Assembly (NCBI GenBank): GCA_961205875.1
Contig: OY540810.1
Span: forward strand, 16,120,001-16,184,000
Reading direction: 5' to 3'
Length of the DNA: 64,000 bases
DNA from: Sialis fuliginosa
Taxonomy: Eukaryota; Arthropoda; Insecta; Megaloptera; Sialidae
In this document: piece after piece, positions 15,401 through 27,400 of the stretch
Layout of the letters: each line of letters opens with the position of its first letter
Numbering within the stretch: the stretch's first letter is position 1
Program-made: the position numbers and the translations under genes
Notes under the pieces: model-generated
The model's database searches: none
Told to the model about the DNA's origin: nothing
The model's input: the letters and a program-made list of their open reading frames with translations, nothing else

Positions 15401-18400
15401 AATGTTCAGTAAATTCTTGCTGAACATCGCACAGACATGTTATTCTTGTAGCTAATTTTATTGTCATAATTACTTTAACTTTTTTCATGTGACAAGTGCC
15501 AGATTTACCAATAAAACCCAGAGCGGTAGATTTCAGGAGGCAGTAAAATTTCAGTAATGACAAAAATGCTAAAATGGGCAGAATTATTTCATGACCAGGA
15601 GTCGCCAACATATTACACTTCTTAAGAAATTTAAGAAAAAACCGTGTAGGTACTAGGTACGTTAAAAATTTTATAATCAGTGGAATAGTAGCGTGAATTA
15701 AGCGGGGCAAAACTTCAGTATCCGACGTACACTCTGATTTGATATTTTTATTTGGTGGCAATACTGTATTTGAGTGATGCGCGCGCATATGAGTTATCAG
15801 TGACCGAATGGTGCTCAAACGGTGGAATATATGCGACCGCCAATACATTGTAATATAATATTGTATTATATTAATAAACTTACTTATTATGTTTATCAAT
15901 ATATAAATATTATTATGTTTATCAATATACAGGTTGAGTCATATCAGGTGGACCAAACTTGAACCGTGGATTGAGAAAAATATTTTAAGCAAAAAACATT
16001 ATATGAACATGTGTCCGAAAATTTTTCATGAGGGGGCTACAGCCCTCCAAAGATTTTATTCAAAATTAGTTTTTATTTAATATCTGGAGAACCCATTGTG
16101 CTAAAGTTATATAATTTGATACAGAGTTTAGTATTAATGAGAGATATCGATTTCCAGTATTAAACAATTATAATTTAGACCAGGGTTGTATGGGGTCAGT
16201 GGGCCCTTCGATTTTTATCTAGTATTTTTTTGTTCTCTAATTTTTTCCTGAGTTAGACATTTGAATAACACTGTATGGCACAAAATACACAAACATATAC
16301 TTTACTTATTTATGTACTGGTATTTATAATTATCGAGACCGTAGTTTTATGTTCACATATGATACTTTTAAAATATGTGTGTATTTTATTTTTCATATAT
16401 ATATATGTATAATTAAACAACGTAATGTGTAATAAGAAATTCTGGTAGGTTCCGTGAAATTTTGGGTTTGGTGTAGATTTTTAATTAATCGATTTAAAAT
16501 TAGCAAAATATGATTCAACAAACACAAAGGAATTACCGGTAAAGGATTGGAAAATATATAAAATATACTATATGTATAATAAGTAACAACATGATACACA
16601 TAATGAATGAATGAAAATATATATGTAAATAGTAAAAAATATACTAAAGATAATAATCAGTTATATTATGTTGATAAACATAATGAGTTTATTAATATTA
16701 TATTACAATGTATTGGCGGTCGCATATATTCCACCGTTTGAGCACCATTCGGTCACTGACACAACTCATATGCGCGCGCATCACCCAAATACAGTATTGC
16801 CACCAAATAAAAATATCAAATCAGAGTGTACGTCGGATACTGAAGTTTTGCCTTAAGCGGGAACTGAGACAAAAAGTTAGTTATCACGTTTCGCGCATAA
16901 ATAGGTCAGTTTGTAACTGCCGTATCTCAATCAATTTTTATTGTATTGGAATAAAATAAACAAAACTAATTGAAAGTCTAAAAAGAACTACAAAAAATAT
17001 ATGAAATAATTTATTAGCTGTTTTGATGGTATTTGTGGTATTTATAAAAAAACATCTTTTAACTCCTTCCACCCCCTACCAAACTACCCCTGCACCTCTT
17101 GGTTGACTACGCACAACGGTTTCTTAAAGTGTAGGTATAAATCTACATATGTACCAACTTTCGTTGATGAAGGAATTATTGTGTTCAAAAAATATATTTT
17201 TACTATATACCTTGGATATAATTTAATAAAATACTCCACATGTGTATTGAGTAATATTTTAGGCCCCTACTGTTAAAATAACATATACATAAACCTATTG
17301 TTTATTGAATAAATATAGATTAATAATTATTAATAAATCGTGCTCTAATTCATTTTTAAAATCCCTACGAACTTTCTGTATAATCAAATATATTTTTAAA
17401 AAAATAGATTCGTTACCCGAAATGAAATGAACTGATGTACGTATAAAAAGTTTATTGCATTTTTATAAATGTTTCCGTAGTTTAGATTTGGGTTTAAAGA
17501 AGTTTTAATTGTTGTATATACAGTGCGTCCATGATGAAAGGAACAAATTAGTTTAAAATTCAGGTAATTATTTTGTGCAAAAACGCTCGGACATGTCGAT
17601 TAGTATTTTTAGCTGCGGATTTTTTGACATAAGAAAATTGTATACAGGGTGTCTCAAGAAGAACATATACAATCATCATTGATTTTTTTAAATGGTACAC
17701 CCTATATAGTATATGTTATGCCATTTTTCAATATACGGTGTATTCTGAACACTTTTTGTACAGCATATTATATCTCTAAAATCAGCGGTTTCGGAATAAT
17801 GACGTTTGAAAATTGACATTTTGAAATACACATAAGTCAAATAAAATGTTTAAATTGGAAAAATACACCTTGAACATTATTTTAAAAGCCAACAAAAACA
17901 TCCTGGTATGGCAAAAGAAAAACATTGAACTTTTTCTTTCTTTTATTTTTCCTTTTTTTTTCTTTTTTTGCAATACCAGGATGTTTTTGTTGGCTTTTAA
18001 AATAATGTTCAAGGTGTTTTTGTTCAATTTAAACATTTTACTTGACTTGTGTGTATTTCAAAATGCCAATTTTCAAACGTCATTATTCCGAAAACCGCTG
18101 ATTTTAGAGATATAATATACTGTACAAAAAGTGTTCTAGTCCAGGAACATTAGGTTTTCTCTGGGGAAAAATTCGCAATAAGCTGAATTTTTGTATACAC
18201 CTTCATTTTGTCTTTATAAATAAGATACCAAAAGTCCCCAACAATCCCATGCGAGCATACTTTTTTACAGCCCACAAAAGGTGCTAACAATTAGTTTTAA
18301 GTAAATATCTCTGTATCTATTGGTTCTATGACTAAAATAGTTATTATCAAATATAAAGTTTAAAAAATTACCTACAATAAAGATTTTACAACTTTTTTCG

Positions 18401-21400
18401 TACAAGTAATTGTTTTCGCTTATTAAGAGGGTATTCTAGTCTAAAAATGTGAAAATATCAAAAATTTTTTTTTGCATTTTATCAATAAACAGGGTTTCAA
18501 AAATATGTGTTCAAAACCCCATACCTCAATTCCAAAAACTGACGGAGTTACAGCGATTTGAATAGCCAGCTATGTATAAACATTAAACGCGTTTTTCTCG
18601 AAACTGAAAATTGAAAATGGCTGCCATAATATCACAAGATCTACTGAACCAATTGACTTCAAATTTGCTGTGTATATAGCTTCAGTACACATGTTATTAC
18701 CACCGTTAGTAGATTTGAGTCAAAAACATTTTTCTTTATTGTATAGATAGCGAAAGATTAAAAACATAAAAAAAATAAAAATGAATAGTTACTTTTCAAA
18801 ATGCCGCCATTTTTTTATTTTAATTATTACAATTATTTTTTTTGCAACCCGCTATAACCCAACGGTACTTGTTAATTGTATCCCATGCGTTTTGAAAAAA
18901 CTAAAATCACTAGGAACATAAAGTAATTCTAACTGTAGATAGGCAAGTTTTATGTATAATTTTATTTGATAAGCGCCAATGTGAGTAAAGTGTGTATTAT
19001 TAGTTGAAATATTTATTTATATTAGATATGACATTTTAAACATTACATATAGGGCATATAGGTATATGTCATTGTAGTTTTGGAAAACGGAGTACTAATT
19101 AAATTTTATATGATGAAAGTTAAATCATTTTGATTTGTGTAAAGGGTATAACAATACATGTTTATTTAAATTTAGTTTAAGTTAGAGTAGTCCAGATAGA
19201 TTGGTTCTTCTCAGTAGGTTAGGTTAGGTTTATGAATTTCTGTTAACACATCGAAATACTACAACAATAAATTTTTAAACTATAGTTGTGGTGGGAAGTG
19301 AAATATTATTATGTTCTGAAATACGACAATTAGAATTTTTAATTCGAGCTTCATACCTAAATATTTACCGATCAATTTCTGCTCTTGATGCTATATAAAT
19401 TAATAAATACGTTTCATGTAAAATTCTTGTTTTATTTATTTATCAGCTTTTTAATAATATTGAAATTATTAGTTCAAACTTTATTCACATTGGCGCTGAT
19501 CATATTATTTAATACATGAGACTGCCTATCTACAGTTATACTTACTTTATTTTCCTAGTGATTTTAGTTTTTTCAAAACGCATGGGATACAATTAACAAG
19601 TACCAACCCAACTTATATATATAAAGAAAATTATTGGTTTTGTTGGCCACTGATATAATTACGATAAAAATTACCTACATACAATTCATTTTTATTTTTT
19701 TTATGTTTTTAATCTTTCGCTATCTATACAATAAAGAAAAATGTATTTGACTCAATTCTGCTAACGGTGGTAATAACATGTGTACTGAAGGTACACAGCA
19801 AATTTGAAGTCAATCGGTTCAGTAGATCTTGTGATATTACAGTAGCTATTTTCAGTTTTCAGTTTTAGTCCAGTAAAGGAAGCATTTTAACAGGAAATTA
19901 AGAGGGCAAGCAATTTTATGATTGATTCTTATAGATTTTGAACCGGAGAATTCGAAAAAAATAACCCGGACAAGTGAAAAGTGGTGCAACACCCTTAAAA
20001 ATGGGGTTTAAGGGTGAAAACCCCATTTTCAACCGTTTTTTCAATTTATCACAAAATCTAAAGCGATGATGGTATATTTTTATGGTTGATATATGTTCAG
20101 GACACTCAGACGAATCGATTGTGACCAAAAATTATCTCTTCCAGAGGGCTTAAAAGACTTAAAAATGCATCTTTTCGGGGAAAATAGTTTAAACATTAAT
20201 AACTTTTGCTAAAATCATCCAAATGACTCGTAACTAGGCTCAAATTGATCCTGAAGTTCCAAAGAATAATAATGAACCATAATTTAAAAAAATATTAATA
20301 GTTTAACCAATAAAAATCGCTAATGTTTAACGGTAAGTAACGTAAATTTTTGAAAAACTATCTTTTTACTAAAATTTAAATAAAAACATCAGGGTTGAAT
20401 ATTTTTTAGTGAAACCAAGGTAGATACCTTCTATTTGTACATACAAACAAAATGAGACCTCAAAAAATAATATTCAATTATTAGAACGGGTGCAAGTGCG
20501 CTTAGAAATACAATGAATTTTTGTTGTATACAATTAAAAAAAATTACATTTTTCCAAACAAAATAATAGATTCAGTCCAGTAAAGGAAGCATTTTGGCAG
20601 GAAATTAAGAGGGCAAGCAATTTTATGATTGATTCTTATTGATTTTGAACCGGAGAATTCGAAAAAAATAACCCGGACTAGCGAAAAGTGGTGCAACACC
20701 CTTAAAAATGAGGTTTAAGGGTGAAAACCCCATTTCAAACCGTTTTTTCAATTTATCACAAAATCTAAAGCGATGATGGTATATTTTTATGGTTGATATA
20801 TGTTCAGGACACTCAGACGATTCGATTGTGACCATATATACTAAATTTGACCAAAAATTACCTCTTCCAAAGGGCTTAAAAGACGTAAAAATGCACTTAC
20901 CCTTAAACATTAGCGATTTTCATTGGTTAAGCTACTAATATTTTTTTAAATTATGATTGGCCATTATTCTTTGGAATTTCAGGAATAATTTGAGCCTAGT
21001 TACGAGTCATTTGGATGATTTTAACAAAAGTTATTAATTTTTAAACTATTTTTCCCGAAAATATGCATTTTTACGTCTTTTAAACCCTTTGAAAGACGTA
21101 ATGTTTGGCCAAATTTAGTATATGTGGTCACAATCGATTCGTCTAAGTGTCCTGAACATATATCAATCATAAAAATACACCATCGTTGCTTTAGATTTTG
21201 TGGTAATTTGTAAAAACGGTTGGAAATGGGCTTTTCACCTTTAAACCCCATTTTAAGGGTGTTGCACCACTTTCCACTAGTCCGGGTTATTTTTTTCGAA
21301 TTCTTCGGTTCAAAATCTATAAGAATTTATTCGTTTCACTAAAAAATATTTAACCCTGGTGTTTTTATTTAAATTTTAGTAAAAATGTAGTTTTTCAAAA

Positions 21401-24400
21401 TATTACGTTACTTACCCTTAAACATTGGCGATTTTTATTGGTTAAACGATTAATATTTTTTTAAATTATGGTTGGCTATTATTCTTTGGAACTTCAGGAA
21501 CAATTTGACGCTAATTACGAGTCATTTGGATGATTTTAACAAAAGTTATTAATTTTTAAACTATTATCCCGAAAAGATACATTTTTCTGTCTTTTAAGCC
21601 CTCTGAAAGAGGTAATTTTTGGTCAAATTTAGTATATGTGGTCACAATCGATTCGTCTGAGTGTCCTGAACATATATCAACCATAAAAATATACCATCGT
21701 CGCTTTAGATTTTGTGATAAATTGAAAAAACGGTTGGAAATGGGGTTTTCACCCTAAAACCCCATTTTTAAGGGTGTTGCACCACTTTTCGCTTGTCCGG
21801 GTTATTTTTTTCGAATTCTCCGGTTCAAAATCTATAAGAATCAATCATAAAATTGCTTGCCCTCTAAATTTCCCTTTTTCTCACTTTTCACTGCTTCCTT
21901 GACTGGGCTATTTCGAGAAAAACGCGTTCAATGTTTATACATAGCTGGCTATTCAATGCTATGCATCATCTTCAAATCGCTGTAACTCCATCAGTTTTTG
22001 GAATTGAGGTATAGGGTTTTGAACACATATTTTTGAAACCGTTTTATTGATAAAATGCAAAAAAAATTTTTTGATATTTTCACATTTTTAGATTAGAATA
22101 CCCTCTTAATAAGCAAAAACGATTACTTGTACGAAAAAACTTGTAGGATCATTATTGTAGGTAATTTTTTAAACTTTATATTTGGTAATAACTATTTTAG
22201 TCATAAAACCAATAGATACAGAGATATTTACTTAAAACTAATTGTTAGCACCTTTTGTGGGCTGTAAAAAAGTATGCTCACATGGGATTGTTGGGGACTT
22301 TTGGTATCTTATTTATAAAGACAAAATGAATGTGTATACAAAAACATCTGCCAAGTAAATGCACAGTGCTTCCTCGTGCTAAATTCACTAAAACCGATTG
22401 TGTTCAGATAAATTGCCTGGAATTGGTTAACCATTTAATTTTTATACAAATTTTACTAAAAAATCTTAGTTCGAATTTTTTCTTAAAACGCACCTGAATA
22501 TTTTTTCATATATTTTTAATTTTTTGACAATTTCAATCTAAATCTAAATTTATGCAAATGTCAAAATGACATTTAAAACGTCAAAGTGACATTTAAAACG
22601 TCAAAATGACACTTAATATATCCAATCAAATATCAATTTAGAAAAACAAAACACGAATTTTTAAAATTAATTTAGATAAATCTTTGTACGGGAATATTTT
22701 ACAACAAACTTAGTAGACCCATTTTATAGGAAATTTAATTCTCTACAAAAAATATTCTATAAAATTTTCTCGTAACATGTGTCGTTCTTGAGATATCTTG
22801 AAAAAATAAATATTTTGGGGTGTCACCCCTCCCCCTTACACACGATTTTGATGATTTTGAAATGGGACCGTCCTCAAACCAAACCCAACCATCCGACCAA
22901 GTTTCAATAATATCGGTTCAGTGGTTCATGAGTTATGCGTGTGACAAGGATTCAGGGGACAGACGGACACACGGACGGACAGACAGACAGACACGGAACG
23001 AAAAGTGTTTGTCTTGACGTGAAACGGATAAATAAATTTAAAATTTTGAAATTGGAGAACTTTTTTTTTGTCTCAATCTGAAACGATCACATAGCTTCTC
23101 GTATCTTCGATATTGCGAGGAAGCAAAATTCAGCTTATTGCGAATTTTTCCCCAGACACAGCTATATTTCGTCTAAATGTACTGGACTATTCATAATACA
23201 CCGTATAATTGAAAAATGGCATAACATATAGGGTGTACCATTTAAAAAAATCAATGATGACTGTATTATGTTCTTCTTGAGACAACCTGTGTACAATTTT
23301 CTTATGTCAAAAAATCCGCAACTAAAAATACTAATCGACATGTCCGAGCGTTTTTGCACAAAATAATTACTTGAATTTTAAACGAATTTGTTCCTTTCAT
23401 CATGATATATCATATATGATATTTAGATATAAAAGTAATATTTATAATGTCTTTTTAGGGTTCGAAATTATGCTATGATTGGATAATATCGAACCATGCT
23501 TTTTTATTACTTTGCATTAATATTGTATTTTATATCAAAATATTATTATCTACTTTTGTTCTGGTCTTCTACTTCTGATTTTTCTGAAACATATTTTCAT
23601 ATTAGTTTAACAAAAAAAAAATTTTATATATAATATTATACAATTAGTAATTCAAAAACGAAAAAATGTGTTTGACCTAACCTAACCTATTTTTAAGTAA
23701 AAAAATTGTTCTCAATTTACTAGTTTTAGAATAATTTCAAAATGATTTTATGTTTTTGTAAACCATTTTATTTATTTGTGTTATCAAAATGGCTTTTAAA
23801 TAGTATAATTTGTAGATATATTTTTTATTTTATGTATATTAAGGCAGTTTTTCACCTACACAACAAAAACTTGAAAAACATAATTTTTTGACAAATTGAA
23901 TACCGTATTTAGTAATATTTCTTATCCTTCTTGGTGTTGGTAGATTCTGAATGGAAATAGTATTTAATTAAAGTGGTCACACATATCCGGTTATCGTATC
24001 ACCGGACAAACTCCGCACATGTACGGTTGATTGCGATAGATTTTAATTTGCTCAGTTCAGTAATGTTAGTGAGAAAGATAGCATGGATGACGACGAACTA
24101 TTAGCAATTGCTTTTTTGCACTAATGACTACTAATTTTTTTTCTTGTTACAATGTTTATTAACTAAACAATTTATTTTTTCACATATTTAGTATTTAAGA
24201 AGATTTCGAAGCAAGCACATTATTAAATTTGCGAATTACAATACCTATTGATAATTATTTTCTTTCTTATTAGATTTTCTAATTAAAATTGAATTTATTA
24301 ATAAATTACAAAATATTGTTTTAAACTGTACCATACGTGTGTGATGCGCAATATATTCCTATACTTTTTATCCCCGTCAGGGAACCTAATACGATAACCA

Positions 24401-27400
24401 GATGTCTGCAGCCGCCTTTATATGTTAAAGTTTGTAAATAGTTAAATGTTTTATTTTTATTCAAGTTATAAACAATGATAAAAAAAAGAGTTTTCACCCA
24501 TTTTGATCAAAAAATATGCGATGCTTCTTCTCTGTAACAATATTAATTAAGTGTTTATTTATTATTTTAAATGCTAAATTAATGATAGATATATCATGGA
24601 AAATATGAATACAAATACATTTAGTTCCAATAATAATTGTTGGCATTTTATTTATTTGAAAAAAGTGTTTGTTAATATTGTTGTATTTTAATTTCCCTAT
24701 GCAGTGGCGTCACTAGGGGAGTGCGGGGGGTGCGGACCGCACCGGGTGACACCATCACAAGGGGTGACACCCAAATGCAAAACATCACTATCTACGATTC
24801 TGTCACTCCATGAAATTATTCTTATGCATTGTTTCACCTCAGCCGGCCCAGCGCACTATGGAAAATTTATTAACAACAACATATCATAAATGTTTTTTAC
24901 TAAAGTCCCTACATACATTATATTTTTATTTTATTTATTAGTTTAATGGTCAATCTTTATTCTTTACTATAATGCAGGAATTTCACATAATTTTATGTAA
25001 AAATACTATTTTTGAAGCCTTATGCCGTGTTCAGACCGAAAAAAACAAAACAGCAACATCGTGTCTTTTTGACAAAAGTGCAATAAAGCCTATGCATTTT
25101 TAAATACGACGTGTTTTCAAACATCGTGTTGCTGTTTTGTTTTCTTTGGTGTGAACACCGCATTACTGTTCATTATTTTTGTGGATTTTCAATTCAAACC
25201 TGTTCGCTTCATCACTTTAAAAGTTAATTTTCTATAAAACTTTGTAGGAATATGTATAATGTATTATACATTTCTGAAAAGCTCATCTTATGGAGATTTT
25301 AGGACAATTTTACGTTTTTAATTATACGGTTCAGTTAACGATTAATTAATTGAACAATTAAATAAGGGAGAAAAGAAAATTCTTCAAGTTCACCGAGACA
25401 TTTGGCAGTCACCCACGCTTCCCCACGCTTTATATTTAATATAGATTTGTAGCTTAGGTGTTCATTCTAAACATTTATAAGAATTAGGTGCAGAAACGTG
25501 CGGTTTCCGAAGTTATCGGGAAAAAAGTCAGGAAACGGAAAATTGCAATTTATCGTGGTTTCAAATTTTGTCTATTTATAGCAATAGTTTGGTGTACCTA
25601 TGTTTTTGAATTTATAATCAATTATTTATTGATACCACGGCCTTATAGTAATTTTGCACTCATTTTGCGGTGAAAATGTTATCGGCAATTAATGCACACT
25701 GCACTTTCTGTAGTCATTCTCACTACGATTTATAAAAAAAGAGTTATTTCAAAATTTTTTATTGTATTTTAGGAGACCTATCAATAAATGACACCCCACT
25801 CAATGGGGTAAGTGGGAAAAAGTGTGAGTTCACTTTTCAGTCTATAAAAGGGGGGTCCAAAATATTTTTAACAATGTTCGTTATAATTTTCAGTGAATGT
25901 ACTAATTAAAAGCTACATCCTGGAATTTTTTCAGATTTTTTTATTGATGGCTTAGAAAATAGAGGGGGGGGGGACGCTTTTATAATGACTTTAAAGAGTA
26001 AATAAATCGTGATTGAAGGGTTAAATTCAAAACATGTATCAAAATACATGTTTTGTTGAATTTTAGGAGACCTTTCTAATGACACCCCACTCAATGGGGT
26101 AGGTGAAATTTTTTTGAGGGGGGTGACACCATAAGTTACCGCACTGGGTGACACCAACCCTAGTGACGCCACTGTCCCTATGGATATTTTTTCTCTATGT
26201 AGCTTCTATTTTGTATTATTATTATAATTATGTAAATAGACTTGAATCCCATATAGTGTTGCCAGGTCTGCTTAAAAAAAATAGCCGACACTCGGGGCCA
26301 GTATAAGCAAAAATAAAAACTGAAGACCTTTTTTTTTTGGTCGTGCCAATTTCAATTCAGGTTAAGGGCTGCACCAAAGATACTCGCGGGTCGTGGGTTG
26401 GACAAGCTTACTTTAGATTACGTACCATTTCATCATAAAGCTTTTGAATAAAAAAAAAATGTCCACTATTTTCTGAAAAATATAGTGAACATAATGTGAA
26501 AAAAGCGGACTGTTCGCTCAAATAGTGGACACCTGGTAACCCTAATCCCATAACTTTATCCATCTCTATCATAAGCCTAATATTCATATACACAAAATAA
26601 TCACGATACCAATTACAGTCGCTAGGAGCAGGAGCGAATACTGTAAAATCTCGATCAAACAGCGTACAAATGGTTGAAACCAAACAAAACTCAACGTCTC
26701 GATCGCCTTATCTGGTCGCGATCCACCGCAAGATGGTCAGGCAGGAAGCGTACTTCCTGTCACAGCACAAGTGCAAGCCAAACCTGTTCGGCATGCCGCT
26801 GTTACTTGGTCACAACGCGACCACGAGTTGTAAGGAGCTGTATGCAGCTGTTTTGGCTCAAGTGAAGAGACTGCTTAGTCCGACTCCACAGACTGATCAA
26901 ACTAATCATGCTACAGATTGGTAAGTACCGACATATTTTACCCGAGATTTAAAAATATAAATTATAATATGCTTGATTTAAAAATAATAAATGACAGCCA
27001 TTTACATAGCTTATGCCAAAAAATCATGGAAAATTTTGATACGCGCATCCTGCGTTGTCAGAAGAAACGTGTTTCACACTTAAATATCATAGACTAAAGA
27101 ACACAATGAAAGAAAAAAAATCATTTTGACAAATTTTTGTTTTATTTAAAAAGGAAAATCTGCAGTCCTATTGAATCATCCTATGTATAAAGATTTCAGA
27201 TCCCCGTTAAAAAACCTAAAAAATATTTTTTGGCAAATTTAATTAATTGTCTGCAGTAATATCTGAAGACTTTTTTTTTCGCTTGCACTTTTGAAAATTT
27301 GGGTCCCCAGAAATAACAGGCCCTAGGCAGTTACCTAGCCTGCCTAGGCCAAAGAGTTAATATTTTATATTTTCAGCGATGACTCACTGAAATATGAGTT

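Larger units (their letters stand above)
14518..17380. repeat. Possible mariner-like remnant framing a younger insertion
   Basis: Near 14,521 the sequence reads TTCGAAAAGTCCGTAGGGA and near 17,358 its inverted, imperfect partner TCCCTACGAACTTTCTG. These could be the terminal repeats of one decayed element that later took in 15,707-16,852. No transposase sequence is readable between them, so the claim rests on about twenty bases at each end. Confidence 0.3.
17525..23407. mobile_element. Outermost of three nested fold-back elements in intron 11
   Basis: The ends carry CATGATGAAAGGAACAAATT on the left and AATTTGTTCCTTTCATCATG on the right. The left part (17,525-18,136) is itself palindromic about ~17,935 (GCCAACAAAAACATCCTGGT facing its complement). 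The right arm is split at 18,136 by the middle element and resumes at 23,190. The original span without the insert would be about 830 bp. Confidence 0.7.
13938..26618 (+). other. USP32 intron 11: 12.7-kb transposon-filled intron
   Basis: This single intron makes up about half of the gene. Apart from the elements listed separately (14.5-17.4, 17.5-23.4 and 24.7-26.2 kb), 23,410-24,690 and 26,180-26,600 are AT-rich with no ORF or strong repeat. Near 22,945-22,995 a GACGGACACACGGACGG-type microsatellite follows a sequence resembling a transposon 3' end. The donor is GAG|GTAAGC and the acceptor ATTACAG. Confidence 0.9.

Noticed and set aside
15390..15899. 169-codon minus-strand ORF in USP32 intron 11
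   Set aside because: It runs across the left arm of the fold-back element 15,707-16,852, and its sequence recurs inverted at 16,655-16,856. No domain and no splice context.
17782..18115. Overlapping 84- and 89-codon ORFs on opposite strands with near-identical proteins
   Set aside because: The identity is a direct result of the palindrome centred near 17,935 in the outer fold-back element.
26269..26560. Possible short gene before USP32 exon 12
   Set aside because: Interrupted, AT-rich, and lies in intron 11 upstream of a clear acceptor at 26,611-26,618; no reading frame joins exon 12 except from that acceptor.
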